Part shown: positions 33,980-42,830 of the stretch, piece by piece | Position numbering within the stretch: position 1 is the first letter of the stretch | How the letters are laid out: each line of letters begins with the position of its first letter | Source of the DNA: Cohnella herbarum | Lineage (GTDB): Bacteria; Bacillota; Bacilli; Paenibacillales; Paenibacillaceae | Assembly (NCBI RefSeq): GCF_012849095.1 | Contig: NZ_CP051680.1 | Coordinates: forward strand, 7,560,001-7,624,000 | Length of the DNA: 64,000 bases | Reading direction: 5' to 3' | Notes under the pieces: model-generated | What the model was told of the DNA's origin: nothing | What the model saw: only the letters and a program-made list of their open reading frames with translations | Databases searched by the model: none | Made by a program: the position numbers and the translations under genes

Positions 33980-36900
33980 ATGAGTATGAGAATTCAATTG
34001 AAGAGGCTAGCCGTCTTTACGATGACGCTTGCGATTTGTTCATCTCTTTTCGATTCCGCAATTCCATCCGTTCACGCCCAGTACTACGATTTCTCTACTA
34101 AAACGACGTTCGATGCTTTGGATTACGGCTACAATCAAGGAAACGGAAATATGGAACCCAATGATGAAGGGGCCACGAGTCTTGCTTGGGTGGAGGGTCC
34201 TACTCTAGCTTCCTATATCTCTATGTATAAACAGCATTCCGATCTATCTTACTTGGATAAGTTCATTACCCAAGCCGACCAAGTCTTGGGCTTAAGAGAC
34301 AACGTTCGCGGGAAAATAGATTACCGAGGACTTTCGGAGCCGACTTGGGCGGCGGCTACGCGGTTTACCGCAGGAACAACCACGCTGATGGATGCCAATG
34401 GCATTCCTACCTTAGAGGTAAGAAGCGCGCTGCTATTTGATTCTTCGGAAAATCAGTTGAAAGTCTCCGCGGGTTCGCAACCGAACACGTTCAAGCTGGA
34501 AGCGTACACGCGGGCCGAGCAGGTCGCGGCTGGCGGTCTTCATACGGTCGCCTTGAACTCAACCGGAAGAGTATGGAGCGCGGGCAATAATTATTACGGA
34601 CAGTTGGCTTTCGGAACCGCAAACCAGAGTATTCCTTTTCCGGCGGACGGAGTCATCGATTATTACAATGTAATGGACGTGGCGAGCGCGGTTTCGGCAG
34701 GGGAATTTCATTCGTTGGTGCTGAAAACCAATGGCACGGTATGGGGGTGGGGGTACAATGCCTATGGACAGTTGGGAGACGGAACAACCGCCAATCGGTC
34801 ATCAGCGGTCGAGGTCGGCGGCCTGAAGGACGTTGTTGAAATCGCCTCCGGATATTATCACAATCTTGTTCGGAAATCGGACGGGACCGTGTGGAGCTGG
34901 GGCTACAATAATAGCGGTCAACTGGGCGACAGTTCTATTGCGAATCGTTCGATTCCCATACAGGTCAGCGGATTGAGCAATATTATCGCAATTGCCGCCG
35001 GAGGGTACCACAGTCTTGCTTTACAATCGGATGGCAAGGTTTGGGCTTGGGGTTCCAATCAGGCTGGACAATTGGGGGATGGCACGACGACGGACCGACT
35101 TACCCCCGTACAAGTAGGCGTTCTATCCGATGTAGTGGATATCTCAGGCGGACTTGGGCACAGCTTGGCAGTGAAGAGCGATGGTACGGCATGGGGCTGG
35201 GGTTCAAATTCAAACGGTCAGCTTGGGAATGGTACTTTAACTTCGACTTCTTCGCCTGTACAAGTTAGCTCTCTTAGCGGAGTAACGAATGTATCCGCCG
35301 GAGGGTATCACAGCTTGGCTCTTAAGTCGGATCAAACTGTATGGTCATGGGGTTCAAATGACGTAGGCCAACTCGGCGATGGGACAACTACCCAGAGGTT
35401 GACTGGCGTTCAAGTGGCCGGATTATACGCAAGCGCTATCGCTGCCGGAAAGCAGCATAATATTGCCATCAACACAGATCATCGGGCGGTATCTTGGGGA
35501 AAGAACGATTACGGGCAGCTCGGAAACAACAGTACCCTTAATATGGGAATTCCCGTTACGTTCAAGAATATGGAGAGGGCGGACACTTACGATAATTTGA
35601 CCATGGACCCCTCTAGTACGAATTATGCGCCCGCTAAGGTCAGGGCAGGGGCGTATTGCACGTTCGATGGGATGACCAACGGAATAACGGTCAAGGATTT
35701 ATCGTCTTCATCCGCTATTTCGGCTCGAAATCCCGTGAGCGCTTCAACAAGCTTCGTGCCCCTTAGGATGAGCTTCCCGGTTCATACGGGATTGCTGACT
35801 TATCCGATGGCCACGTTCGCCAACGTTGTTTATAGTACTCCTGCATTATCTAGCAATCTAGTGTACAAAGCGGCAGCGGATCGTTTCTTCCAAGCGGCTG
35901 TAGACGCAGCTTCAACGCATGACTATCAATGGGTTGAAGGCGCGAACAACGAAGGCTGGTACATATATCCCAAGGGTGCGCCGATGTTCGTGGACGGCTC
36001 CGAGAACCAATTCAACCACTATCTTAGCTTAGGCAAAACTTATGTGGAGCTTGCGCAAATTCCCGGGCCGCACCAAGCGGACGCATTGAACAAAGCTACC
36101 CGAATGGCGAATCGGTTTAAGAACGATCTGACGTGGGACGACAATAAGGACACGTATGTCTGGCATTATTACCCGACGAAGAGCGCGACTTATTCCGGTT
36201 GGGACGAACGGACTAGCGCGACAATCAATCATGAATATAGTGCATGCTGGCCGGCTGATCATGACGTGAACAAAATCCCTTATGCCGGGATTGAGGTTGA
36301 TTTTGCCGCTGCCGCATACGATGCCGGAATCGTGTTCGACGAGAAGGACATGCGGAGGTTTGCAAACACGTTTACGAGGAATGTGCTAACGTATGACGCA
36401 GTCGGAACGCCAAAGCTTTACTTTGCGGTGGACGGAATAGGAGCGATTGCACCGGGAATACAAGAAGTGTTCGCGACTCAATGGCTTAAAACCGCGCCAT
36501 GGGACGATAGAATTTTCCATATGTCTCGCAAGCTTTTCTCCTCACAATCGTTTGACCCTGCGATTTCTCCCTATTATACTCGTTCGGCGCACTTTAACGA
36601 GTTTGCGACGATCGCGGCGAATAAGGGAAGTATTTACACTTGGGGGAACAACATTTACGGCCAGCTTGGCGATGGTTCTACGACAGCGAGATCGACGCCA
36701 GGATTGCTTTCCGTGCAGGGAGCGACTCAGGTTTCGAACGGCGAGTTCCATAATCTCGAGCTGAATGCCGACGGCACAGTATCCGCTTGGGGGTATAATG
36801 CCTATGGTCAATTGGGAGACGGAACAACACTTAACCGTACGGCGCCGATTGATGTTCCGACATTAACGAACGTAATCTCGATTAAAGCGGGACATTATCA

Positions 36901-37681
36901 CAGCTTGGCGCTCAAATCCGATGGAACAGTGTGGGCATGGGGCTATAACAATAGCGGACAACTCGGGGACGGATCGATTGCAAATCGTGGCGCTCCCGTT
37001 CAGGTAGCGGGGTTAAGCAACATTGTTGCCATAGCCGCAGGCGGCTACCATAGCTTTGCCTTAAAGTCGGATGGGACGCTTTGGGCATGGGGGGCTAACA
37101 ACGCGGGTCAGCTCGGGGATCACGGTACCGTCAATCGATTAACTCCGGTTCAAGTTCCTGGTTTGTCCAATATCGAAGCTATTGATGCGAGCGTGGGCCA
37201 TAGCATTGCGTTAAAGAAGGACGGAACGGTATGGTCCTGGGGTTATAACAACAGCGGGCAACTTGGCGATGGAACGACGATCAACCGAAGCTCGCCCGTA
37301 CAGGTCATAGGAATCAATAAGGTTACGGCCATCGCTGCCGGCGGTTACCATAGCGTCGCGGTTAGAACGAATGGAACCGTGTTCGCTTGGGGAGCCAACG
37401 ACAAAGGGCAAATCGGAGATGGAACGTTGATCGGAAGGACCGTTCCGACGCAAGTCTTGAATCTGACCGATATGAAGACGGTAGGGGCAGGACTTTACCA
37501 TACTCTAGCAGCGAAATACAATGACGGCTCGGTATGGGCGTGGGGCGACAACGGTTATGGACAATTAGGAGACGGAACGACGACGAACCGGAGTACGCCA
37601 GTGGAAGTGGCAGGCGTAAGCCGAATCATGCGCGTAGATGGGGGAGCCTATTCTACGACTGTCTTCAGATTTACAAGATAA
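33980..37681 (+). CDS. large secreted protein with two seven-repeat RCC1 blocks around an alpha/alpha-toroid-like domain
   Basis: 1233 residues from the ATG at 33980 (AGAGG seven bases upstream; ATGs at 33977 and 33986 are alternatives, and an ATG at 33965 overlaps the previous stop). Signal peptide about 1-35 (ending VHAQYY). Residues about 40-180 look helical (YLDKFITQADQVLGLRDNVR). Residues about 185-530 hold seven RCC1 repeats (GTVWGWGYNAYGQLGDGT type). Residues about 540-870 are again toroid-like (FFQAAVDAASTHDYQWVEGA, ALNKATRMANRFKND). About 875-1233 hold seven more RCC1 repeats. The first propeller thus appears inserted into one helical domain. Probably binds or processes a polysaccharide outside the cell; no catalytic residue assigned. 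Confidence 0.85.
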   Translation: MSMRIQLKRLAVFTMTLAICSSLFDSAIPSVHAQYYDFSTKTTFDALDYGYNQGNGNMEPNDEGATSLAWVEGPTLASYISMYKQHSDLSYLDKFITQADQVLGLRDNVRGKIDYRGLSEPTWAAATRFTAGTTTLMDANGIPTLEVRSALLFDSSENQLKVSAGSQPNTFKLEAYTRAEQVAAGGLHTVALNSTGRVWSAGNNYYGQLAFGTANQSIPFPADGVIDYYNVMDVASAVSAGEFHSLVLKTNGTVWGWGYNAYGQLGDGTTANRSSAVEVGGLKDVVEIASGYYHNLVRKSDGTVWSWGYNNSGQLGDSSIANRSIPIQVSGLSNIIAIAAGGYHSLALQSDGKVWAWGSNQAGQLGDGTTTDRLTPVQVGVLSDVVDISGGLGHSLAVKSDGTAWGWGSNSNGQLGNGTLTSTSSPVQVSSLSGVTNVSAGGYHSLALKSDQTVWSWGSNDVGQLGDGTTTQRLTGVQVAGLYASAIAAGKQHNIAINTDHRAVSWGKNDYGQLGNNSTLNMGIPVTFKNMERADTYDNLTMDPSSTNYAPAKVRAGAYCTFDGMTNGITVKDLSSSSAISARNPVSASTSFVPLRMSFPVHTGLLTYPMATFANVVYSTPALSSNLVYKAAADRFFQAAVDAASTHDYQWVEGANNEGWYIYPKGAPMFVDGSENQFNHYLSLGKTYVELAQIPGPHQADALNKATRMANRFKNDLTWDDNKDTYVWHYYPTKSATYSGWDERTSATINHEYSACWPADHDVNKIPYAGIEVDFAAAAYDAGIVFDEKDMRRFANTFTRNVLTYDAVGTPKLYFAVDGIGAIAPGIQEVFATQWLKTAPWDDRIFHMSRKLFSSQSFDPAISPYYTRSAHFNEFATIAANKGSIYTWGNNIYGQLGDGSTTARSTPGLLSVQGATQVSNGEFHNLELNADGTVSAWGYNAYGQLGDGTTLNRTAPIDVPTLTNVISIKAGHYHSLALKSDGTVWAWGYNNSGQLGDGSIANRGAPVQVAGLSNIVAIAAGGYHSFALKSDGTLWAWGANNAGQLGDHGTVNRLTPVQVPGLSNIEAIDASVGHSIALKKDGTVWSWGYNNSGQLGDGTTINRSSPVQVIGINKVTAIAAGGYHSVAVRTNGTVFAWGANDKGQIGDGTLIGRTVPTQVLNLTDMKTVGAGLYHTLAAKYNDGSVWAWGDNGYGQLGDGTTTNRSTPVEVAGVSRIMRVDGGAYSTTVFRFTR

Positions 37682-37740
37682 AAGCAGCAATGAACAGTGC
37701 GGCCGCTCCTAGCAAAGGACGGACTGGAGGATTTGCGGAA

Positions 37741-38739
37741 ATGAGACGTGTTGCAGTAAGAGATGGAGTACCGATAGTAGAGGATTTCGAACCGGGAGAG
37801 CTGGGCGATTATGAAGTCAGAATTCGGACGGAATACTCGGCAATCAGCCCGGGAACGGAGTTAATGCATCTAAGAAATAAAGCCGGTTTTGTTCTTCCGG
37901 GATATAGCGGGGTAGGAATAGTCGAGGCGATAGGCAGCGCGGTGGAACATCTTCAGCCCGGACAGAGAGCTGCGGTGTACGGAGTGCCGACCCATAGTGA
38001 AATCATTATCGCGCCTAAACATCTTACCGTACCGGTCCCCAACTCCGTAGATCCGCGAGAGGCTGCATTCGCCGGATTGGGCACGATCGCGATTCATGCC
38101 TTGCGTCAAGCCGACGCGCATTTCGGTGAGAGTCTCCTCATCGTAGGGCTTGGCATCTTGGGGCAACTGGTTGCTCAAGTAGGATACGCTGCCTCGTCTA
38201 TCGTTCTTGCCACGGATAAGCTTGAGACCCGAAGGCGCGCAGCGAATCAGTGCATGCCAACTGCATATGTAGCTTCATCGGATCAGATGCTTGCAGAGCA
38301 ACTAAAGAAGCATACTGAGCGTGGTGAAGGGGTAGACTGCGTACTCCTCTGCGCCGGAGGCCGCAACGATACCTTGCTCGACCAAAGTATCGGCTGGTTA
38401 AGGGACCGCGGTCGAATCGTAATCGTGGGCGTGCCGAACCCGACCTTTAACCGGAATGCCCTTTTCTCCAAGGAAGTGGACATACGTATCTCCCGAGCGG
38501 GAGGGCCAGGCCGCTACGATGAAATATACGAGCAAAGCGGCGTAGATTATCCGCTTGGTTACGTACGTTGGACAGAAGGAAGAAACCTTGCGGCTTATAT
38601 CAGATTGCTGCAAGAGCAGCGGATTACGGTTAATCCAATGATTACGAGCGAATGGTCTTTAAGCGAGATCGGGGAAGCGTATCGTCGATGCTCGGAAGTC
38701 TCAGGGAACGAGCTTGGGGTACTTCTGAAGATAGGGTGA
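37741..38739 (+). CDS. medium-chain alcohol-dehydrogenase-like oxidoreductase
   Basis: 332 residues from the ATG at 37741, which has GGAGG 10 bases upstream; an in-frame ATG at 37690 lacks one. Motifs of the MDR superfamily are RTEYSAISPGTELMHLRN, PGYSGVGIVEAIG, and the Rossmann signature LLIVGLGILGQLVAQVGY (near 145-162). The catalytic-zinc Cys and the structural-zinc Cys lobe are not seen, so it may be zinc-independent. A dehydrogenase acting on a sugar-derived alcohol is likely. Last gene of the operon that starts at 28361; a terminator follows. Confidence 0.85.
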   Translation: MRRVAVRDGVPIVEDFEPGELGDYEVRIRTEYSAISPGTELMHLRNKAGFVLPGYSGVGIVEAIGSAVEHLQPGQRAAVYGVPTHSEIIIAPKHLTVPVPNSVDPREAAFAGLGTIAIHALRQADAHFGESLLIVGLGILGQLVAQVGYAASSIVLATDKLETRRRAANQCMPTAYVASSDQMLAEQLKKHTERGEGVDCVLLCAGGRNDTLLDQSIGWLRDRGRIVIVGVPNPTFNRNALFSKEVDIRISRAGGPGRYDEIYEQSGVDYPLGYVRWTEGRNLAAYIRLLQEQRITVNPMITSEWSLSEIGEAYRRCSEVSGNELGVLLKIG

Positions 38740-38757
38740 GCAAAAAAAATGGACAAT

Positions 38758-38813
38758 AAAACATCGGCTTTCTAGGACATGGTTTTCACGTCCCGGATAG
38801 CCGATGTTTCTTT
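38758..38813 (+). terminator. intrinsic terminator ending the 28.4-38.7 kb operon
   Basis: AAACATCGGCT / AGCCGATGTTT stem with CTTT after it. Confidence 0.75.
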
Positions 38814-38934
38814 GGTAGGTGTAGCTTTGTCCTCGGCGGAAGCGGAGGAATGCGGCCGGTTCGGATATCGCTTTGCTCGGAGTGTACTAGGCATCGGATA
38901 GATTGGACAGTTAGTCGCGAGGAGGAAGCTTGGA

Positions 38935-39108
38935 ATGGGACTATTATATAACATTTATTCAACGATGCTCGAACGGAATGAGCCGGATAAAATGGCGGAT
39001 GAAATGGATCATCGCGCCGAGAATACGGGGATTTCGCCATCGGAAGATGAGCTTTCCTTAATCGAACTACTAGTTAACCCTGTCGGTAGACGAGCGCAGG
39101 ATGAGTAG
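38935..39108 (+). CDS. small protein of unknown function (57 aa)
   Basis: An ATG at 38935 follows GAGGAGGAAGC at ideal spacing. The peptide starts MGLLYNIYSTMLERNEPDKM and continues ADEMDHRAENTGISPSEDEL, ending with a basic-acidic tail (GRRAQDE). It is acidic overall and has no signal or membrane segment. I do not recognise it. The ribosome site is the only strong evidence, but the 430-base gap holds no other gene. Confidence 0.55.
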   Translation: MGLLYNIYSTMLERNEPDKMADEMDHRAENTGISPSEDELSLIELLVNPVGRRAQDE

Positions 39109-39168
39109 ATGATTGGGAGATATGATAGAATGCAAGAATAAGAGAACAGGCCGGAGGCTGGGGCGAAA

Positions 39169-40752
39169 ATGCGGGATAGGCGAAGTTTCGTTATGATGAT
39201 TATTTTTCTAGTTATCGTTGCAGTTGTCGCAGCCGATCGCTCCGTCTATTCGGCAGTTCAACCGGCAATCCGAATTTCCGTCGATGCCATTGAGTTGCCG
39301 TTAAAGGTTAGACCCGTCGAGGAGAAGGGGGGTCTCTTGCTTGAGGCCAAGGAAACGTTCAAGGCTATGCGGATCCAATGGAAATACGAGAAAAAAACGA
39401 TCGTTATTCATTATCGGGGAATTGTATTTACGATGGAAATGAATCGGAATCGTGTAATGGCAGGACAACGCGAAGTGCGAATGGCCCAAGCTCCGGTTGC
39501 CAGGCAAGGTCGTATTTATATCCCCGCAGATCTCATCGGTATCGTTCTAGGCAAAGCAGTAGTTTACGATACAGATAATCGAATATTGAACGTAGGGCTA
39601 ACGGCAGAGGAACGAACCGTGATTCAGCGCGATTTATTTGAAGCCGCCAAAGCCGGCAACTCAGAGAAGATCGAAATGCTGCTAGAGAGAGGGGCAGATC
39701 CGAACGGCAAGTTAAGCGAGTACGGGGAGTCCACTCCGTTGCGAGAGGCGGTAGTTAACGATAAAACCGATGCCGTTCAGTCCCTATTGGTAAGCGGTGC
39801 AAAGACAGGATATCATGATACCGATTTGGCATTCGGTACGCTACTGACTCAGAACGCTCGAATGCTGAACCTGTTGCTCGATTCTGGACTGGACTCGAAT
39901 GCGAAGAACCATACGGGTACGCTGCTGGAGAGAGCATCGGGGTTCATCGATATAAGCAAGGATCCCGCGCAACCGAAGTTTCTATTTCCATCTGCGGATA
40001 TGGTGAATACCCTTATTGAACATGGCGCAAAGCCGCGTTTGGACAACTCGTTAATCAATGCGGTCGAAGCTCAAAACTATGAGATTATCCAGTCGTTGAT
40101 CCGAGCGGGAGCGAATCCGAATAAGGTCGGGATGGGCGGTAAAACGCCTTACGAGTTGAGCAAGGAAAGGCATATTAACCGATGGCTGACGATTCGGGAA
40201 GAGCCGCCCGCATTGCCTTCATTTAGCGTAACGGATGATTCGGGCAATACGATTGTAGATGGAAGCTTGATTTTGAGAGACGCGAATAATAAGGATTCTA
40301 TACCGAAGTCTATCATTTGGAGGGGAAACAAGGTCTATGCGGATTTGCCGGATGGGAAATATACCCTATTAAACGTCGGCGGAAACGGTCTCCATATGAT
40401 TTCTCCTTTGTCTTCATCGATCACGATTCAAGGCGGAAAAGCTGATCCCGATGTCGTCAAGCTCCCATCCCCCAACGTTAGCGGAACGTTGACGAGCGAA
40501 TCCATTCGAATCGACGGCGGTCGTTTCTTTATTGTCGATAAGTGGAACAAATGGTTCTATTTTGTCCCCGTAACCGGCGATCGCTTTACGCTATACGCTC
40601 CTGAGGGGCATTATCGAATCAGTTCGTACACTGGAACTGATCGAGTCGATTACGCGGTTGACGGAATCATCGCGATTAACGGCGAACCCGGCATACAGAA
40701 TATAATCGTGAACCTAAAGAAAGACGATGCTTCAAAAAACAAAACGAATTGA
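39169..40752 (+). CDS. exported protein with copper-amine-oxidase N-terminal (stalk) domain and ankyrin repeats
   Basis: 527 residues. Signal peptide or membrane anchor at about 1-28 (FVMMIIFLVIVAVVAADRSV). Residues about 38-145 resemble the copper amine oxidase N-terminal stalk domain seen in many Paenibacillus surface proteins (IYIPADLIGIVLGKAVVYDT). About 155-340 are four or five ankyrin repeats (DLFEAAKAGNSEKIEMLLER, GADPNGKLSEYGESTPLREA, LIRAGANPNKVGMGGKTPYE). The C-terminal 185 residues are beta-rich (YADLPDGKYTLLNVGGNGLH) and may be a carboxypeptidase-regulatory-like domain. Surface or periwall protein, likely for protein-protein contact. GGAGGCTGGGG precedes the ATG. Confidence 0.85.
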   Translation: MRDRRSFVMMIIFLVIVAVVAADRSVYSAVQPAIRISVDAIELPLKVRPVEEKGGLLLEAKETFKAMRIQWKYEKKTIVIHYRGIVFTMEMNRNRVMAGQREVRMAQAPVARQGRIYIPADLIGIVLGKAVVYDTDNRILNVGLTAEERTVIQRDLFEAAKAGNSEKIEMLLERGADPNGKLSEYGESTPLREAVVNDKTDAVQSLLVSGAKTGYHDTDLAFGTLLTQNARMLNLLLDSGLDSNAKNHTGTLLERASGFIDISKDPAQPKFLFPSADMVNTLIEHGAKPRLDNSLINAVEAQNYEIIQSLIRAGANPNKVGMGGKTPYELSKERHINRWLTIREEPPALPSFSVTDDSGNTIVDGSLILRDANNKDSIPKSIIWRGNKVYADLPDGKYTLLNVGGNGLHMISPLSSSITIQGGKADPDVVKLPSPNVSGTLTSESIRIDGGRFFIVDKWNKWFYFVPVTGDRFTLYAPEGHYRISSYTGTDRVDYAVDGIIAINGEPGIQNIIVNLKKDDASKNKTN

Positions 40753-40806
40753 CAAAAATCCTCTTGTCATCGTCGCCTATTCAAGGTAAAATCTAACATC
40801 AAACGG

Positions 40807-40926
40807 AAGGGTTTCTAGGGAGCCGGAAGCTAGGGCGAGTTCATCGCGTCAAGCTTGGCCGAACCGAGCGAAACCGGCTGCGGCTATGGCCGCATTTACA
40901 CCGAGAGGGATAAAAGACCTTCGGCA
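40807..40926 (+). ncRNA. ykkC-type riboswitch candidate (guanidine-I most likely)
   Basis: Conserved ykkC elements occur in order: CTAGGGAGCCGG, a hairpin (GAAGCT...AAGCTT), ACCGAGCGAAACC, a GC hairpin (GCGGCTATGGCCGC), and the hallmark ACACCGAGAGGGATAAAAG. The last part overlaps the ascending arm of a terminator, as expected for an ON switch. It precedes an ABC-2 exporter. Sub-type (guanidine, ppGpp or PRPP) cannot be settled by eye. Confidence 0.72.
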
Positions 40927-40969
40927 AGTTCCGCTACTCTGTGGCGGATCGGGCTGATGGTCTTTTTTG
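40912..40969 (+). terminator. terminator half of the ykkC-type switch
   Basis: AAAAGACC near 40913 pairs with GGTCTTTT near 40959 with an inner hairpin, then Ts. It shares bases with the riboswitch 3' end, so the two are mutually exclusive. Confidence 0.7.
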
Positions 40970-41007
40970 CTTTACCGTGGCAGAGGGAGAAAAGGGGGAG
41001 GATCGGC

Positions 41008-42015
41008 ATGTTGGCGTTGCAGACAAGAGGATTGGGGAAAACTTTTCGCGTGAAGAGGAAGGAAACGGGGCTGACCGGAAGCTTTCGATCGCTGTGGAAC
41101 CCCCGATGGGAGACGAAGGAAGCGGTTCGCGGGATCGATCTGAACGTTCACGAAGGGGAGACGGTCGCGTTTCTAGGCCCGAACGGAGCGGGCAAATCTA
41201 CGACGATCAAGATGCTGACCGGCATTCTTCACCCGACGTCCGGTGAAGCCGACGTATTAGGGTTTACGCCGTGGAAAGAAAGAGAGCGGCTGGCCTATCG
41301 CATCGGTACCGTGTTCGGGCAGAAATCCCAGCTCTGGTACCATCTGCCGCCCGTGGATACGTTCGAGTTAATCGGACGGATCTACGAGCTGAAGCGGGAC
41401 GATTACACGAAGAGACGGGATGACTTGATCGAACGCTTCGAGCTTGGACCTTATTTGCACACGCCGGTGCGCAAGCTGTCGCTGGGAGAACGGATGCGTT
41501 GCGAGATCGCGGCATCGATGTTGCACCGTCCCAAGCTGTTGTTCATGGATGAACCGACGATCGGCTTGGATGCCGTCGTCAAGCAGCGCATACGGGAATT
41601 GATCCGCGAACGGAACCGCAAGGAAGGAACGACCGTGTTCCTTACCTCGCATGATGCCGGAGACGTAGAGACGCTGTGCTCGCGGGCCGTCGTCATTCAT
41701 CATGGGGGCGTTCTGATCGATGAGCCCGTCGATAAGATGAAGCGGGAAGTGCTGAGCCGCAAGAACGTCACTCTGACATTGCCGAACGTGATCGATTATG
41801 AAGATCTGCCCGCGATCTGGGGCGGGCAATGGTTGCAAGAGGAAGGCGGCAAGTACCGCTTGACCGTGGATTTAAAACAAACGAACATCGAACGGGTAAT
41901 GGGCGAACTGATCGGCCGCGTCAGCTTCACCGACGTGAACGTCGAAGATCCGCCGCTCGAGGAAATCATCAAGCATATTTACGGCATGCGCGCGGAGAAG
42001 GAGGGGGCGGGATGA
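41008..42015 (+). CDS. ABC-2 type exporter ATP-binding protein
   Basis: 335 residues from the ATG at 41008 (GGGGGAGGATC upstream); the longer reading runs through the riboswitch and is rejected. Walker A is GPNGAGKSTTIKMLTG (near residue 61), the signature is KLSLGERMRCEIAASML, Walker B is LLFMDEPTIGLD, and the H-loop lies in FLTSHDAGDVETL. The N-terminus (FRVKRKETGLTGSFRSLWNP) is characteristic of the ABC-2 subgroup coupled to two DUF990/ABC2_membrane_6-type permeases. Coupled to the first permease by a four-base overlap. Confidence 0.94.
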   Translation: MLALQTRGLGKTFRVKRKETGLTGSFRSLWNPRWETKEAVRGIDLNVHEGETVAFLGPNGAGKSTTIKMLTGILHPTSGEADVLGFTPWKERERLAYRIGTVFGQKSQLWYHLPPVDTFELIGRIYELKRDDYTKRRDDLIERFELGPYLHTPVRKLSLGERMRCEIAASMLHRPKLLFMDEPTIGLDAVVKQRIRELIRERNRKEGTTVFLTSHDAGDVETLCSRAVVIHHGGVLIDEPVDKMKREVLSRKNVTLTLPNVIDYEDLPAIWGGQWLQEEGGKYRLTVDLKQTNIERVMGELIGRVSFTDVNVEDPPLEEIIKHIYGMRAEKEGAG

Positions 42016-42830
42016 GCGGAGAGAGTAGCCGCTGGACGTCAAGCTGGCGTAAAACGTCGGCGGTCGGCAGAATTACGTTCCGACACCAGTTCGCGTACAA
42101 AACCGATTTTCTGCTTCGTTGTTTTTTCTTGTTGTTTATTCTCTATGTTTTCATACAATTATGGTCCGCGGCTTACGATGGGAATTATACGAAGGAGATT
42201 GCCGGCTTTACCCTGAAGCATATGATTTGGTATTTGGTATTCACGGAGGCATTAACGCTGGCGGCGCCTCCGTTGTGTTCGCGGATCGAGGAGGAGGTCA
42301 AGAACGGCGACGTCGCGATTCGATTAATTCGCCCGCAGTCCTATGTCGCTTACCATTTCTCGGTCTATTTCTCCGAAGCCTTGCTTCGTTTCTTCGTCCA
42401 TCTGCTGGTCGGCAGCTCCATTGCTTGGACGTTCGTCGGCGCTCCGACATTCGGCTTTGGCTGGTTTGGACTATTGGCGCTAAGCGCGGGGGCATTGACG
42501 ATTACGTTCTTGCTGCTCATGTTGGTCGGGCTGTGCGCGTTCTGGGTGGAAGAGACGAGCGGTCTGTATTTCGTGCTGCAGAAGCTGCAATTCACGATCG
42601 GCGGCATGCTGCTGCCGATTGATCTGATGCCGGAATGGCTGCAGCGGATATGCGCTTGGCTTCCGTTTCAGGCGGCGTTATATTTTCCCGCGCGGATGGC
42701 CGTGCATTATGATCCAACGCTGCTCGCGCAACAACTCGGAATCCAGGTTGCCTGGATAATCGGTCTTGGGTTCGCGGTAGCTTGGCTGTATCGGAGAGGG
42801 GTGACGAAGCTACATGCAAACGGCGGCTAA
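42012..42830 (+). CDS. ABC-2 type exporter permease 1
   Basis: 272 residues from the ATG at 42012, which overlaps the previous stop. Six hydrophobic segments: KTDFLLRCFFLLFILYVFIQ, the middle FFVHLLVGSSIAWTFVG, and the end IIGLGFAVAWLYRRGVTKLH. The motif PQSYVAYHFSVYFSEALLRF is typical of this ABC-2 permease group. Two such permeases and one ATPase make the exporter. Substrate unknown; the ykkC-type switch upstream would suit export of guanidine-like or related compounds. Confidence 0.88.
   Translation: MSGESSRWTSSWRKTSAVGRITFRHQFAYKTDFLLRCFFLLFILYVFIQLWSAAYDGNYTKEIAGFTLKHMIWYLVFTEALTLAAPPLCSRIEEEVKNGDVAIRLIRPQSYVAYHFSVYFSEALLRFFVHLLVGSSIAWTFVGAPTFGFGWFGLLALSAGALTITFLLLMLVGLCAFWVEETSGLYFVLQKLQFTIGGMLLPIDLMPEWLQRICAWLPFQAALYFPARMAVHYDPTLLAQQLGIQVAWIIGLGFAVAWLYRRGVTKLHANGG

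Noticed and set aside
40855..41007. N-terminal extension of the ABC-2 ATPase
   Set aside because: It would translate the riboswitch and terminator; a strong ribosome site supports 41008.
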